Shown: positions 25,967 to 35,289 of the stretch, in pieces
How positions within the stretch are numbered: the first letter of the stretch is position 1
Layout: every line of letters begins with the position of its first letter
Origin: an uncultured Flavobacteriales bacterium
Lineage (GTDB): Bacteria > Bacteroidota > Bacteroidia > Flavobacteriales_D > Parvicellaceae
Reading direction: 5' to 3'
DNA: 60,107 bases
Assembly: GCA_913042175.1 (NCBI GenBank)
Contig: CAJWIX010000003.1
Coordinates: forward strand, 1 to 60,107
The notes under the pieces: model-generated
Told to the model about the DNA's origin: nothing
The model's input: only the letters and a program-made list of their open reading frames with translations
Databases searched by the model: none
Made by a program: the position numbers and the translations under genes

Positions 25967-27658
25967 TTAATTTCTTATCAAATGAACATACCCATTAATG
26001 AGGTTTGTAGCGTAGTCGTATTTATTTGATTCTGGGTCTACAATGTAATAATATAGCCCATCGTTTAATTCGTTTCCAGATTTAAAATGTGTTCCATCCC
26101 AATCGTATTGATAGTTTTCATTGGCATAAACTAACTTACCCCAGCGATTGTATACTAAAACGGAAGGATTGGGATAGTCATCTAAGTTTACAGGCACAAA
26201 GAAATCATTTATTCCATCATTATTAGGAGTAAATACATTGATGTTTTCTATAGGGCATTGATTCCATACTAAAACACTATCGTGAATTTCTTGATCACAA
26301 CCATCGTAAATACTCAGTGAAAAATACTGAGTAGAGTCAGGACTTACGATAATAACATCTTGATCAGAGCCGTTAGACCAATTTAAAGCTATAGGGTCTA
26401 TTCCACCTCCCCAATCACTTTGTAGCGTTGCAGATTCAAAGAGTTCACTACAAATGTTTAAACTATCAGGAAGGACAAGATATAAAGGAGTATAATCGCT
26501 AATGTAAATGGTTGCAGTAGACGTGTCAAGGTTACCGTTACAACGCTCATATATTACATTCAGAATAACTGTTTCAGTTGGTTCTGTAATGGTGTCAAGA
26601 ATTGGATATACGAAAACAGTATCTGTAAATTGACCAGCTGGAATGACTAAGCTATCATTGATTAACGGGAAATCTAAAGATGGTGTTGCAGTACCTTGAA
26701 TATCAAAATATACTGTAAAATCATTGCTAGCGTCTGGCCTGTCAAATGTGAAAAAAGCAGCATTACAACCTTCATAAAGCAAGGTGTCTCCTTCAGCTAT
26801 ACCGCTTGATACACTTACACTGCCATTGGATGAAAAACTACCTGCTTCTAAAAATACCCAAGAATCTAAGTTGCTATCAGATCCATCTGCTAAAGCTAAT
26901 CTAATGTGGTATGTTTCACCGCATTGTACTATGGTAGTTGCATTGAATAAAGTCGTAAATCCATTACAAGAAACAGTTTGCGGGAATGTAAATTGGTTGT
27001 CAATATAATATTGACTGTTCAAAACATTATTTACTGAACTTATAGTAATTGGTAAAGGAGGAATGGAATTGGGTACAGTTGCAATATTTATAGAACCGTT
27101 TGGAAATCCAGCCGGAGAGGAATAGGGGCCTGTTATGCCAGGGCCAGAAATAAAAAAGCCAAACACATCGTTGTATTCAGAATTTACCCAAGTCAGATAT
27201 TCATTGGAACCAAATACATAATTAAAAGAAACAGTATCTGAAGTAGGGATAAAATCAAATTCAATGGTGGCTACATCAAAAATGCCAGAAACAAAAAAAG
27301 GTTGATTAATTAATGGGGGAACACTATTAGCCACGTTGAGTAGATCAGGATCACTATTTGTGTTCATAGGGGTATTCCCACCACCAAAACTAGTAGGATC
27401 TAAGTCAGCAATATCACCTGTAGACATCACAATTCCACTATCTAATCCTAAATTGGTATTTACCCCATTAAAAAAACCAATTTGAATGGCGTCTCCAAAC
27501 ATGGAGGTATTATTAGCGCTAACACCACCACCCAATAATACATTATTAATAAGTTGATTCGCAGTGTTATATGGAGCACTATTGGTTACAGTGATTTGTG
27601 CAAAATAATGGAATATCAAGCTCAAGTTTAAGAACACAGCAATAACCTTAATTTTCAT
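25967..27658 (-). CDS. T9SS type B surface protein with choice-of-anchor L domain
   Basis: A 563-aa secreted protein. Signal peptide 1-21 (FHYFAQ). Residues 22-275 match the choice-of-anchor L domain: NQLINNVLLGGGVS, SGIVMSTGDI, FDFIPTSDTVSFNYVFGSNEYL and YNDVFGFFISGPG. Residues 280-390 look like a Calx-beta or immunoglobulin-like unit. The last 90 residues, from INVFTPNNDGINDFF to GYVHLIRN, are the gliding-motility-associated type B sorting domain recognised by the T9SS. It is probably an adhesin or surface polymer component. A TATCTTTA element (27663-27670), one mismatch from consensus, ends 4 nt before the ATG. Confidence 0.85.
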   Translation of the reverse strand: MKIKVIAVFLNLSLIFHYFAQITVTNSAPYNTANQLINNVLLGGGVSANNTSMFGDAIQIGFFNGVNTNLGLDSGIVMSTGDIADLDPTSFGGGNTPMNTNSDPDLLNVANSVPPLINQPFFVSGIFDVATIEFDFIPTSDTVSFNYVFGSNEYLTWVNSEYNDVFGFFISGPGITGPYSSPAGFPNGSINIATVPNSIPPLPITISSVNNVLNSQYYIDNQFTFPQTVSCNGFTTLFNATTIVQCGETYHIRLALADGSDSNLDSWVFLEAGSFSSNGSVSVSSGIAEGDTLLYEGCNAAFFTFDRPDASNDFTVYFDIQGTATPSLDFPLINDSLVIPAGQFTDTVFVYPILDTITEPTETVILNVIYERCNGNLDTSTATIYISDYTPLYLVLPDSLNICSELFESATLQSDWGGGIDPIALNWSNGSDQDVIIVSPDSTQYFSLSIYDGCDQEIHDSVLVWNQCPIENINVFTPNNDGINDFFVPVNLDDYPNPSVLVYNRWGKLVYANENYQYDWDGTHFKSGNELNDGLYYYIVDPESNKYDYATNLINGYVHLIRN

Positions 27659-27694
27659 AGGTTAAAGATATCAAATAATAATAACTTCATTTTT

Positions 27695-27702
27695 TACTTT
27701 TG
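27695..27702 (+). promoter_or_regulatory. -7 promoter element of the AsmA gene
   Basis: TACTTTTG is an exact TAnnTTTG match 47 nt before the ATG at 27750. No -33 TTG is visible. The implied leader of about 44 nt contains a 7-bp hairpin. Confidence 0.45.
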
Positions 27703-27718
27703 GAAGTAGATAATTCCT

Positions 27719-27741
27719 AATTTCACATTCCTTTTGAAATT
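27719..27741 (+). repeat. Inverted repeat in the AsmA leader
   Basis: AATTTCA, a 9-nt loop and TGAAATT form a perfect 7-bp stem ending 8 nt before the start codon. It is AT-rich and could be chance, but it would place a hairpin at the ribosome landing site. Confidence 0.3.
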
Positions 27742-27749
27742 TTGTCATC

Positions 27750-30704
27750 ATGAAATCATGGGTAAAGAAAATACTTAAAGCAATACTGGTCATTTTTGTT
27801 TTATTGCTGTTATCACTTTTGTGTTTGCCTTATTTTTATAAGGATAATATTGCTGAATACATTAAAAATGAGTCTTCAAATTATATTGATGCAGATTTAG
27901 TGTTTGATGGTATTGATGTATTCGCTTTAAAATCTTTTCCAAAATTAACGGTTGAGTTAGATGCGCTAAAGTTGATTGGAAAAAATAAATTCAAAGGAGT
28001 TGAGTTAATTAACGTACAACATGTTGCCGTTGAAGTGGACTTGTTAGACATTTTGATACGAAATAAATATCAATTAAATAAGCTAAACGTAAACAGACCT
28101 ATTGTCAACTTAATAACGCTTGAGGATGGAAGCGTTAATTATGATATATATATAACAGATGATGAAAATCAATCTTCCAACACAGTTGCAGAGTCATCTC
28201 CGTTTGAATTTAAAATCAATACCTATAGTATTGAAAATGCTAATCTAAACTACATAGATAAATCATATTCAATTCAGCTTATAATGGATTCTTTAAATCA
28301 TTATGGATCTTTTGTTTTAAATGGAGATTCGTATGAATTCAAAACAAATACCAGTGCGGCTGACCTTACCTTCTCTTATGATGAAATAAAATACTTCAAT
28401 AAGACCAAACTTGACCTTAAATTTAATGGTGTAATTGAATTTATTGGAGATGACTTGGTGTTAGAAATAATAGAAAACCAAATTAAGCTAAATAGATTCA
28501 ATTTTGGTATCGAGGGTAGTTTTAAGATGTTAGCTGATGATTATGATATGGATTTCAATTTAATAACTCCTAGCCAATCTTTTAAGGATTTTTACAGCAT
28601 TATACCAGGGGCATATCGTAAAGATTTTGATCAAATAGAAGCCAAAGGAAATTTTGGTTTTGATGGTCATTTGAAAGGGGTGTATAATGATGAAATTTTT
28701 CCATCCTTTCAATTTAATTTAAATACCTCTGATGCATTTGTGCAATATCCAGGATATGATCATGCCATTGAAAATGTTAATCTCTTATTAAAAACCAGTT
28801 ATCCTGGAGGATCTAATTTTGATTTATTAGATATTAATTTAGAACAATTAAACCTATCATTCTTGAATTCTACTTTGGCTATGTCTTTAAGAGCTCGGGA
28901 TTTAGAAAGTGATCCAAAAATTCAGACAAATTTAAATGCTGAATTAATATTTGACGATATTAAAAAGGTTATACCCATTGATTCAAGTGAAATAAGTGGT
29001 ATGCTCAATGCAAATCTTAAAGTTGATGGACAATACTCATCCATTGAAAAAGAAGAATATGACCAATTTAATGCCTCTGGTTTATTTGAATTGAGTCAAT
29101 TTCATTTTGCTTCAAAAGATTTGAATCAAACTTTAAGTATAAGTGGACTCATGTTTGATGTAAAACCTAATATTTTAGAACTCACTAAAATGAATGCACA
29201 ATTTGGAGAAAGTGATTTTAGCTTGACAGGGACATTAGAAAATTACTGGCCATATATTTTAAGAAATCAAAATCTGGATGGTTCATTTATATTAAACAGT
29301 AATCAAATAAATCTTGACGAATTGATGGGCAATTATGATACCACTTCAATGTATGCTTCAGTTGACTCTTTGACAGTAGATTCATTAACTAATCAAAATG
29401 ATTTATCCGTTTTTTCTGTTCCAGAAAACATTCATTTCTTTTTTAATTCAAACGTCTCAAAATTAATTTATGATAGTCTACCTGTAAATAACTTCAATGG
29501 AACTATAGTTGCAAATCATGGAAAAGTTCATTTCAACAACTTTGCCATGAATATATTTAATGGAGAAGTAAATATGGATGCAACATATTATAGTACAGCT
29601 ATAAAAAGAGCAAAATTCTTAACTAATATGGATGTAAAAAATATATCTTTTGATGATGCCTATACCTATTTTAACACCATTAAAAAGTATACACCAATAG
29701 TCAATTATTTCGAGGGTAATTTTTCTACTCTATTAGAAGCAGATTTAGTTTTGAATGAGCATTATTACCCAGTTTATAGTGATATTTCTAGTAGTGGTAA
29801 ATTAACATCAGATGAGGTTGAAATTTTAGCTAATCCAATATTTGATCAATTAAAATCTTATGCTGCAGATTTATTTAAAGAAAATAAAAAAGTTGAAAAT
29901 TTGAATTTGTCTTATGAATTTAAGGATGGCAAGTTTATACTTGATAGTACAGCATTAAAATTAAATAATTACGATTTAACCATAAATGGATACACCTCAT
30001 TAGATCAAAAAGTTAATTATGATATAACATCAAAAATTCCAGTTTCTCTTTTGAATAATTCAAATAAAACAATTAACGCCCTACTTTCTAAAACTAAGGG
30101 AGTTACCAGTATTTCAGATCATGTTCCTTTGGTTATTAATATTTCGGGAGATATCAAAAGCCCTGTAATTTCCACAAGTTTAAATGAGCTAAACAAGCAA
30201 GTAAGTGATAATATAAAAGAAAAGATAGAGGATCAAATTACTGATGTAAAAGACAATGCAATTCAACTTGCTGAACAAAAGGCTGCAGAAATAATTAGAA
30301 TAGCTAAAGAAAATGCTCAAAAATTAAGAGATGAGGCAAATGAAAAAGCAAATAAAATAGAGTTAGAGGCCAAAAAAAATCGTGAAATCGCAGATAAAAA
30401 GACCAAAGAAGAGGTAGATAAATTTAAAAAAGAGGGATATAAAGCAGCAGAAAAAGTAATAGAGGAAGCGAAAACACCAGTAGCTAAAATCGCAGCTAAA
30501 AAAGTAGCTGATAAAATGAAAAAAGAAACTGATGAAAAAGCGAAAGCGCTTGAAAATAAACTAAATAAAACATCAGAAACCGCAGAAAAATCAGCCTTTA
30601 AACAAGCAGAAAAAATTCGAGTAGAGGCAGATGAAAAAGCGAAAAAGATGGAGCAAGAAGCAGATGAAAAAGCAAAGGAAATAATAGATTCAACAAAAAA
30701 ATAA
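27750..30704 (+). CDS. AsmA family protein with coiled-coil tail
   Basis: A 984-aa protein with one N-terminal membrane anchor (about 7-28). The AsmA/Mdm31-like region occupies residues 30-820: long beta-strand repeats that in AsmA-like proteins form a hydrophobic groove bridging inner and outer membrane for phospholipid transport. Residues about 820-984 are a very charged, alanine-, lysine- and glutamate-rich helix with units such as EADEKAKKMEQEADEKAKE, resembling an apolipoprotein or ATP-synthase b stalk. This tail is part of the ORF with no frame break. The gene is followed after 4 nt by a peptidase gene. Confidence 0.8.
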   Translation: MKSWVKKILKAILVIFVLLLLSLLCLPYFYKDNIAEYIKNESSNYIDADLVFDGIDVFALKSFPKLTVELDALKLIGKNKFKGVELINVQHVAVEVDLLDILIRNKYQLNKLNVNRPIVNLITLEDGSVNYDIYITDDENQSSNTVAESSPFEFKINTYSIENANLNYIDKSYSIQLIMDSLNHYGSFVLNGDSYEFKTNTSAADLTFSYDEIKYFNKTKLDLKFNGVIEFIGDDLVLEIIENQIKLNRFNFGIEGSFKMLADDYDMDFNLITPSQSFKDFYSIIPGAYRKDFDQIEAKGNFGFDGHLKGVYNDEIFPSFQFNLNTSDAFVQYPGYDHAIENVNLLLKTSYPGGSNFDLLDINLEQLNLSFLNSTLAMSLRARDLESDPKIQTNLNAELIFDDIKKVIPIDSSEISGMLNANLKVDGQYSSIEKEEYDQFNASGLFELSQFHFASKDLNQTLSISGLMFDVKPNILELTKMNAQFGESDFSLTGTLENYWPYILRNQNLDGSFILNSNQINLDELMGNYDTTSMYASVDSLTVDSLTNQNDLSVFSVPENIHFFFNSNVSKLIYDSLPVNNFNGTIVANHGKVHFNNFAMNIFNGEVNMDATYYSTAIKRAKFLTNMDVKNISFDDAYTYFNTIKKYTPIVNYFEGNFSTLLEADLVLNEHYYPVYSDISSSGKLTSDEVEILANPIFDQLKSYAADLFKENKKVENLNLSYEFKDGKFILDSTALKLNNYDLTINGYTSLDQKVNYDITSKIPVSLLNNSNKTINALLSKTKGVTSISDHVPLVINISGDIKSPVISTSLNELNKQVSDNIKEKIEDQITDVKDNAIQLAEQKAAEIIRIAKENAQKLRDEANEKANKIELEAKKNREIADKKTKEEVDKFKKEGYKAAEKVIEEAKTPVAKIAAKKVADKMKKETDEKAKALENKLNKTSETAEKSAFKQAEKIRVEADEKAKKMEQEADEKAKEIIDSTKK

Positions 30705-30708
30705 TATC

Positions 30709-32094
30709 ATGACCCAGAATTATATTGAGGAAAACAAAAAAAGATTTTTAGAGGAGTTAATGGAATTATTAACCATCCCCTCAGTAAGTGCAGATTTATC
30801 ATTCAAGAATGATGTTTTACAAGCAGCACAATTTTTATCAAAAAACCTAGAACAAATTGGTGTTGAAAATGTGGAGATATACCCTACTAGCGGACACCCC
30901 ATTGTTTATGGTGAAAAAATCATTTCAACAGATGCTCCCACAGTTTTAGTATATGGGCATTATGATGTTCAACCAGCTGATCCATATGAATTATGGGATA
31001 GCGATCCTTTTAAACCAGAAATTAGAAAAACAGATATTCATCCTGATGGGGCTATTTTTGCAAGAGGCGCTTGTGATGATAAGGGACAAATGTTTATGCA
31101 TTTAAAGGCATTTGAAGCTATGAATAGCACAAACAATCTACCATGTAATGTCAAATTCATGCTTGAAGGCGAAGAGGAAGTTGGTTCAGAAAATTTAGAA
31201 AAATTTGTACGTGAACACAAAGACATGCTTAGTGCAGATGTTGTTTTAGTTTCAGATACAGGAATTATAAACAATCATACTCCTTCTATTTGTGTTGGAT
31301 TAAGAGGCTTAAGTTATCTAGAGGTTGAGGTAACAGGACCTAACAGAGATTTACATTCTGGATTATATGGAGGTGGTGTAGCTAATCCCATAAATATACT
31401 TTCTTCTATGATTGCTTCACTACATGACGATCAAGGAAAAATTAACATACCTGGCTTTTATGATGAGGTATTACAGGTGAGTGATGATGAAAGAAAAGAG
31501 ATGGCTAAAGCTCCATTTAACCTTGAAAATTATCAACAGGATTTAGCTGTAGATACAGTACATGGGGAATTTGGATATTCTACAAATGAAAGAACATCAA
31601 TTAGACCATCTTTAGATGTTAATGGAATTTGGGGAGGCTACATTGGAGAGGGGGCTAAAACAGTTCTTCCTTCAAAAGCTTATGCTAAAATTTCAATGAG
31701 ATTGGTTCCAAATCAAACTTCAGCTGACATTACATCATTATTTGAAAATCATTTTAAAAAAATTGCTCCTTCTTCTGTAAAAGTTAAGGTTACCCCACAT
31801 CATGGAGGAGAGGGAGTAGTTATTCCAACTGATTTTAAGGGCTATTTAGCAGCAAAAAAAGCCATGAATAAATCTTTTGGAGTTGATCCAATACCTGTTA
31901 GAAGTGGAGGTAGTATTCCTATTGTCCCTATGTTTGAAGAAGTATTGGGGTTAAAAACAATTTTACTTGGCTTTGGTTTAGATTCTGATGTTATTCATTC
32001 TCCAAACGAGCACTTTGGCTTATTTAATTTTTATAAGGGAATTGAAACAATACCTTACTTCTATGAGTTTTACAGCGAGTTAATGAAAAATTAA
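30709..32094 (+). CDS. M20 family dipeptidase
   Basis: A 461-aa zinc metallopeptidase of the M20 (ArgE/DapE/CNDP) group. Metal and catalytic motifs: VYGHYDVQPADP (about 81-92), ARGACDDKGQM with the bridging aspartate, GEEEVGSENL (catalytic glutamate) and a late HSPNEHF. The lid domain (about 205-360) contains DLHSGLYGGGV. It hydrolyses dipeptides in the cytoplasm. There is no signal peptide. It lies 4 nt after the AsmA gene and 4 nt before the lipoprotein gene. Confidence 0.9.
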   Translation: MTQNYIEENKKRFLEELMELLTIPSVSADLSFKNDVLQAAQFLSKNLEQIGVENVEIYPTSGHPIVYGEKIISTDAPTVLVYGHYDVQPADPYELWDSDPFKPEIRKTDIHPDGAIFARGACDDKGQMFMHLKAFEAMNSTNNLPCNVKFMLEGEEEVGSENLEKFVREHKDMLSADVVLVSDTGIINNHTPSICVGLRGLSYLEVEVTGPNRDLHSGLYGGGVANPINILSSMIASLHDDQGKINIPGFYDEVLQVSDDERKEMAKAPFNLENYQQDLAVDTVHGEFGYSTNERTSIRPSLDVNGIWGGYIGEGAKTVLPSKAYAKISMRLVPNQTSADITSLFENHFKKIAPSSVKVKVTPHHGGEGVVIPTDFKGYLAAKKAMNKSFGVDPIPVRSGGSIPIVPMFEEVLGLKTILLGFGLDSDVIHSPNEHFGLFNFYKGIETIPYFYEFYSELMKN

Positions 32095-32098
32095 ATCC

Positions 32099-32548
32099 TT
32101 GCTTAAAAAATTATTATTAATACTATCTGTTGCATTAAGTTCTTGTATAGGCTATAAGGATATAGAATTTCTTGAAGTTCACTCTACTTCATTTGCTAAT
32201 GAAGGCGATTGTAAGCCTTTGTGTGCAAAAATTAAAATATATAACCCTAACAGCTATAATATTCATATGAGAAATATTAGCGTTCGTGCAGATTTAAATG
32301 ATAATACTATTGGAGATGTTTATACTCAAAAGAAAATTAAATTAATTAAAAAGGATACGATAGATGTTGATTTAAATTTTCAGTCTGATTCAAAACAAAT
32401 AGTTTCATCATTATTCGGATCATTAGGTGCATTATTTGGAAAGCCAACTCAATTGTTGTTTGAAGGGTCTGTAAAAGCAAGAGTTTTTGTCTTTAGCAAG
32501 AAGATAAAATTTAGTCATAAATCCGACTTAAAAGATTTAATAAAATAG
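32099..32548 (+). CDS. LEA type 2-like lipoprotein
   Basis: A 149-aa lipoprotein; the lipobox cysteine is C16 (ALSSC). The mature part resembles the LEA14/WHy fold: a run of strands around IKIYNPNSYNIHMRNISVRADLND, typical of the NPN/N-P-N motif of this domain, followed by DTIDVDLNF. The function in bacteria is unknown. The start is TTG at 32099, 4 nt after the dipeptidase stop; no ATG gives a lipobox. A perfect palindromic repeat follows the stop. Confidence 0.6.
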   Translation: MLKKLLLILSVALSSCIGYKDIEFLEVHSTSFANEGDCKPLCAKIKIYNPNSYNIHMRNISVRADLNDNTIGDVYTQKKIKLIKKDTIDVDLNFQSDSKQIVSSLFGSLGALFGKPTQLLFEGSVKARVFVFSKKIKFSHKSDLKDLIK

Positions 32549-32549
32549 A

Positions 32550-32566
32550 ACGTAATTTGATTACGT
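32550..32566. repeat. Perfect 7-bp palindrome ACGTAAT-TTG-ATTACGT
   Basis: The inverted repeat sits 1 nt after the LEA-type gene stop and 37 nt before the first gene of the HIRAN unit. There is no T run after it, so it fits an operator better than a terminator. Confidence 0.5.
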
Positions 32567-32602
32567 AGTGATTGTATTATTTAGTGGTTATAATTTTTTA
32601 TC

Positions 32603-32923
32603 ATGAAATCATTAAATCACTTCCCATCCACTTTCAATGTCAATTATATTGTTTTTGAAAAAAACGACACTGCATTCCTTTTACAGGGTTATGTTTACTC
32701 TAATCAAAAAAAATACTACACTACTATTCCAGTAGATATTCTTCGATTAAGCCGATTGATTGAACATAGTTTAGGAGGTCAAATAATGCAAAGAATTTGG
32801 GATAGATTTTATTCTTCTTCAGACCCAATTGTAGAAGTTAACCCTAAGAAGCACCTTAAGATGGATATAAGATTAAAATCATCAGAATTAGGAATATTAA
32901 CCAATAAATTAAAAACTGCATAA
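32603..32923 (+). CDS. Unknown 106-aa protein upstream of HIRAN gene
   Basis: I do not recognise this protein. It is soluble, basic and without signal peptide, with a strand-rich N-terminal half (VNYIVFEKNDTAFLLQGYVYSN) and an amphipathic helix around SRLIEHSLGGQIMQRIWDRFY. The stop is one base before the ATG of the HIRAN-domain gene, so the two probably form one translational unit. A TAATTTTT element (one mismatch from TAnnTTTG) lies 4 nt before the ATG, behind a TTG at 32572-32574. Confidence 0.65.
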   Translation: MKSLNHFPSTFNVNYIVFEKNDTAFLLQGYVYSNQKKYYTTIPVDILRLSRLIEHSLGGQIMQRIWDRFYSSSDPIVEVNPKKHLKMDIRLKSSELGILTNKLKTA

Positions 32924-32924
32924 T

Positions 32925-33266
32925 ATGAAAACTCTAGCACTATCATCAACAGAAAATATTGTACTCCCTAAAATGGGAATAATGACACAACTTATTGAAT
33001 TATCAAGACATGATTATATCTATGTAAAAAACCACCTACATGAAAATACTTCTTTAGTAATTGAATTAGATAAAAGTAGATATTGGGATGAAAACGCTTT
33101 AGCTGTTTTTTATAAAGGTTTTAAGCTGGGTTATTTGAATCAATCTATAAGTAAAGTGGTGAAAAAATTAATGACAAAATATGGCGGGGTGTCAGCTATT
33201 TTAAAACACAAGACATCAGCAAAAATACCGTTTGATGGATTAGATATTTTAATTAAAATAGGATGA
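32925..33266 (+). CDS. Stand-alone HIRAN domain protein
   Basis: A 113-aa protein in which residues 28-100 match the HIRAN pattern: NTSLVIELDKSRYWDENALAV followed by YKGFKLGYLNQSISKVVKKLM, including the D-x-N-A-hydrophobic-V core and GYL. In eukaryotic HLTF this domain binds 3' DNA ends at stalled forks; stand-alone bacterial copies are uncharacterised. No helicase or nuclease gene is next to it. It is one base from the preceding unknown gene and converges with the EnvC-like gene. Confidence 0.7.
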   Translation: MKTLALSSTENIVLPKMGIMTQLIELSRHDYIYVKNHLHENTSLVIELDKSRYWDENALAVFYKGFKLGYLNQSISKVVKKLMTKYGGVSAILKHKTSAKIPFDGLDILIKIG

Positions 33267-33269
33267 GTT

Positions 33270-34472
33270 TTACCTACTAAGCCAGTAGGATGGATTTTCT
33301 GTATTCATGCCATCACTTGAAATTTTCCAAATTTCAAAATGGGCTTCTGAAATTCCATTTTCATTAAGTAATAGTTTTCCTATACTTTCCTTAATTTCAA
33401 GTTGATCGCCTTTTCTAACAAAAACTTCTTGAAGATTTGCATAAACTGTTCGGTATTCACCATGGCTTACCATAACGACTTTTCCTGCTCCAGGAATAAC
33501 CATGACACTAGTCACTTTTCCACCAAAAACTGCTCTTACTAGGGCTTGTTTAGTTGTAGAAATATCAATACCATTATTATCAATTGTAGCAGTACTTACG
33601 ACATGGTGTCTGTGTTTCCCGTATTTACCTGTTATCTCACCTCTTTCTACAGGCCAACTTAGTTTACCTTTATTGTTTCTGAAATTTGCAGACAGTGCCA
33701 ACCCTTCAGGAGTTAATTTAAATTTGGCTTTTGTTTTAGCTTCAATGGCTTTTAGTTCCGCAGCAATGGCTTTTTTAACAGCTTTAGCTATCTCTCTTCT
33801 TTTTTGGCTATTGTTTTCTAATTCAAGAACTAAATTAGATTCATTGTTTTTTAATTTTAATAAATATTCTTCTTGCGTACTTTTATCTTTAATATAATTG
33901 TTTTTTTCTTCATTTTTTACGTCAATTACTTCTTCTTTTATGTTTAATTCTGCCTTTAACGTTTGCTTTTTTTCTATAAGTAATTCTTGAGTTTTTTTAA
34001 TTCGTTCTACCTGCTTATTTCTATAATTTGCGTAATGTTGGATATATTTCATACGATGAAAAGCTTCTGAAAAGGTAGATGAAGAAATGATATATAAAAA
34101 CTTGTAGTTAGGATCCCTGTTTTTAAAGGCATACAGTAACATATTTTTATACTCTTCAATTAAAATTTTATTTGTGTTTGAAAGTGAATACACTTGTCTA
34201 TTTATATCATTTATATTTTGATCGAGTTTTTTAATTTGCGCATTGTAATTTCGAATTAATTCTTCTCTATATGATATCTGATTTTTAATGATGCTCAATT
34301 GACTAATGGTCAATGCTTCGTTTTTTTGAGTTTCTTTAATTAGCGATTTGGTGTTTTCAATTTTCTTTAATAATACCCTCTCTTGTTTTTTCAAGACCTC
34401 ACTTCTTTTTTGACCTACAAGTTCTACAGGAAAAGTGAAAAGAATTAATATGATTAAATACTTAATTTTCAT
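33270..34472 (-). CDS. EnvC-like murein hydrolase activator (degenerate LytM)
   Basis: A 400-aa secreted protein with signal peptide (1-20), two long coiled coils (about 22-130 and 150-250) and a C-terminal M23/LytM domain (about 285-400; NNGIDISTTKQALVRAVFGG). Two of the four active-site residues are lost: the first zinc ligand H of HxxxD is N (NNGID), and the HxH motif reads EAH. This is as in EnvC, which activates amidases and does not cut peptidoglycan itself. It likely acts in daughter-cell separation. Its start overlaps the DUF4292 gene by 11 nt at the end of the envelope operon. Confidence 0.85.
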   Translation of the reverse strand: MKIKYLIILILFTFPVELVGQKRSEVLKKQERVLLKKIENTKSLIKETQKNEALTISQLSIIKNQISYREELIRNYNAQIKKLDQNINDINRQVYSLSNTNKILIEEYKNMLLYAFKNRDPNYKFLYIISSSTFSEAFHRMKYIQHYANYRNKQVERIKKTQELLIEKKQTLKAELNIKEEVIDVKNEEKNNYIKDKSTQEEYLLKLKNNESNLVLELENNSQKRREIAKAVKKAIAAELKAIEAKTKAKFKLTPEGLALSANFRNNKGKLSWPVERGEITGKYGKHRHHVVSTATIDNNGIDISTTKQALVRAVFGGKVTSVMVIPGAGKVVMVSHGEYRTVYANLQEVFVRKGDQLEIKESIGKLLLNENGISEAHFEIWKISSDGMNTENPSYWLSR

Positions 34473-35289
34473 CCAGTTTTATTTCTTCATAATTTTCATT
34501 AATCTTTAATCTAGGAAATTTTAATGGAGTGTTGAATCTAATACTTTTATATTCCAAATCTAGCCTATAATTATCAGGCTTAAATAATATACTAAGTTTA
34601 GTTGGAAAATACTCATTGTCTTTTTCTACCCATTCTTTATAATTTATATTTATTTCTACATTGTTTTCTGGAAAAATTATAGCTATTGAATCACATTTGT
34701 AATTGCGTGGATTTACCCATGAGCTATAAATATATTCTGGGGATTTTTTTGCCTTATTAGAGGTTACTCGATTCGTTTTTCTTTTTCTATGAGAAAACAA
34801 GTGGTATTGTCCTTTTTTGTAATGCGCACTATTTTTTTCAGTTAAATGATTGATATATGAACTGCCTAATAAAAAATCTTCTATCAGAAAGTAAGATAGG
34901 GTAATATTATATTTTTTTTCAAAGTCTTCAAAAGTTCCAAAGAAGTAAGATTTTTTAGGAAATTCAAATTGACCTTTGATGCTATCTTTTTCAAAAAATG
35001 CCCTTGCTGCTTTGACGCCAAAGCTTGAAACATTGACCCATATTAGACTATCTCTTTTGATTCTAAAATTTAATGTCACTTCACTTTCTTCTTCCTTATA
35101 AGTGAACTTAGCTTCAGCTTTAAATTTTGCCCACTTCATTTTTGGTTCGTGATGATGAATGGAATCCATTAACTTTTTAGTATTCAATATTTTTATTGGA
35201 GCACCACCATTTACCGGTTTAATGGTCCTACACGAAAAACTTAAACCAATAATTAAAAAGGGCAATAAAAATTTAAGATTATTCCACAT
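34462..35289 (-). CDS. DUF4292 family lipoprotein
   Basis: A 275-aa lipoprotein with lipobox cysteine at C20 (LSFSC). The domain has features of DUF4292: FKAEAKFTYKEEESEVTLNFRIKRDSLIW (KRDSLIWVNVSSFGVKAAR) and a late DLEYKSIRFNTPLKF. The fold resembles the LolA/LppX-type lipoprotein carriers (inference). It is placed between the TPR and EnvC-like genes, both with 11-nt overlaps, a cluster typical of Bacteroidota. Expected location: outer-membrane inner leaflet or periplasm. Confidence 0.8.
   Translation of the reverse strand: MWNNLKFLLPFLIIGLSFSCRTIKPVNGGAPIKILNTKKLMDSIHHHEPKMKWAKFKAEAKFTYKEEESEVTLNFRIKRDSLIWVNVSSFGVKAARAFFEKDSIKGQFEFPKKSYFFGTFEDFEKKYNITLSYFLIEDFLLGSSYINHLTEKNSAHYKKGQYHLFSHRKRKTNRVTSNKAKKSPEYIYSSWVNPRNYKCDSIAIIFPENNVEININYKEWVEKDNEYFPTKLSILFKPDNYRLDLEYKSIRFNTPLKFPRLKINENYEEIKLDEN

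Noticed and set aside
30279-30700. Repeat array in the 3' end of the AsmA gene
   Set aside because: The repeated gcagatgaaaaagc-like units come from the periodic protein tail, and are not a separate DNA repeat or a CRISPR array.
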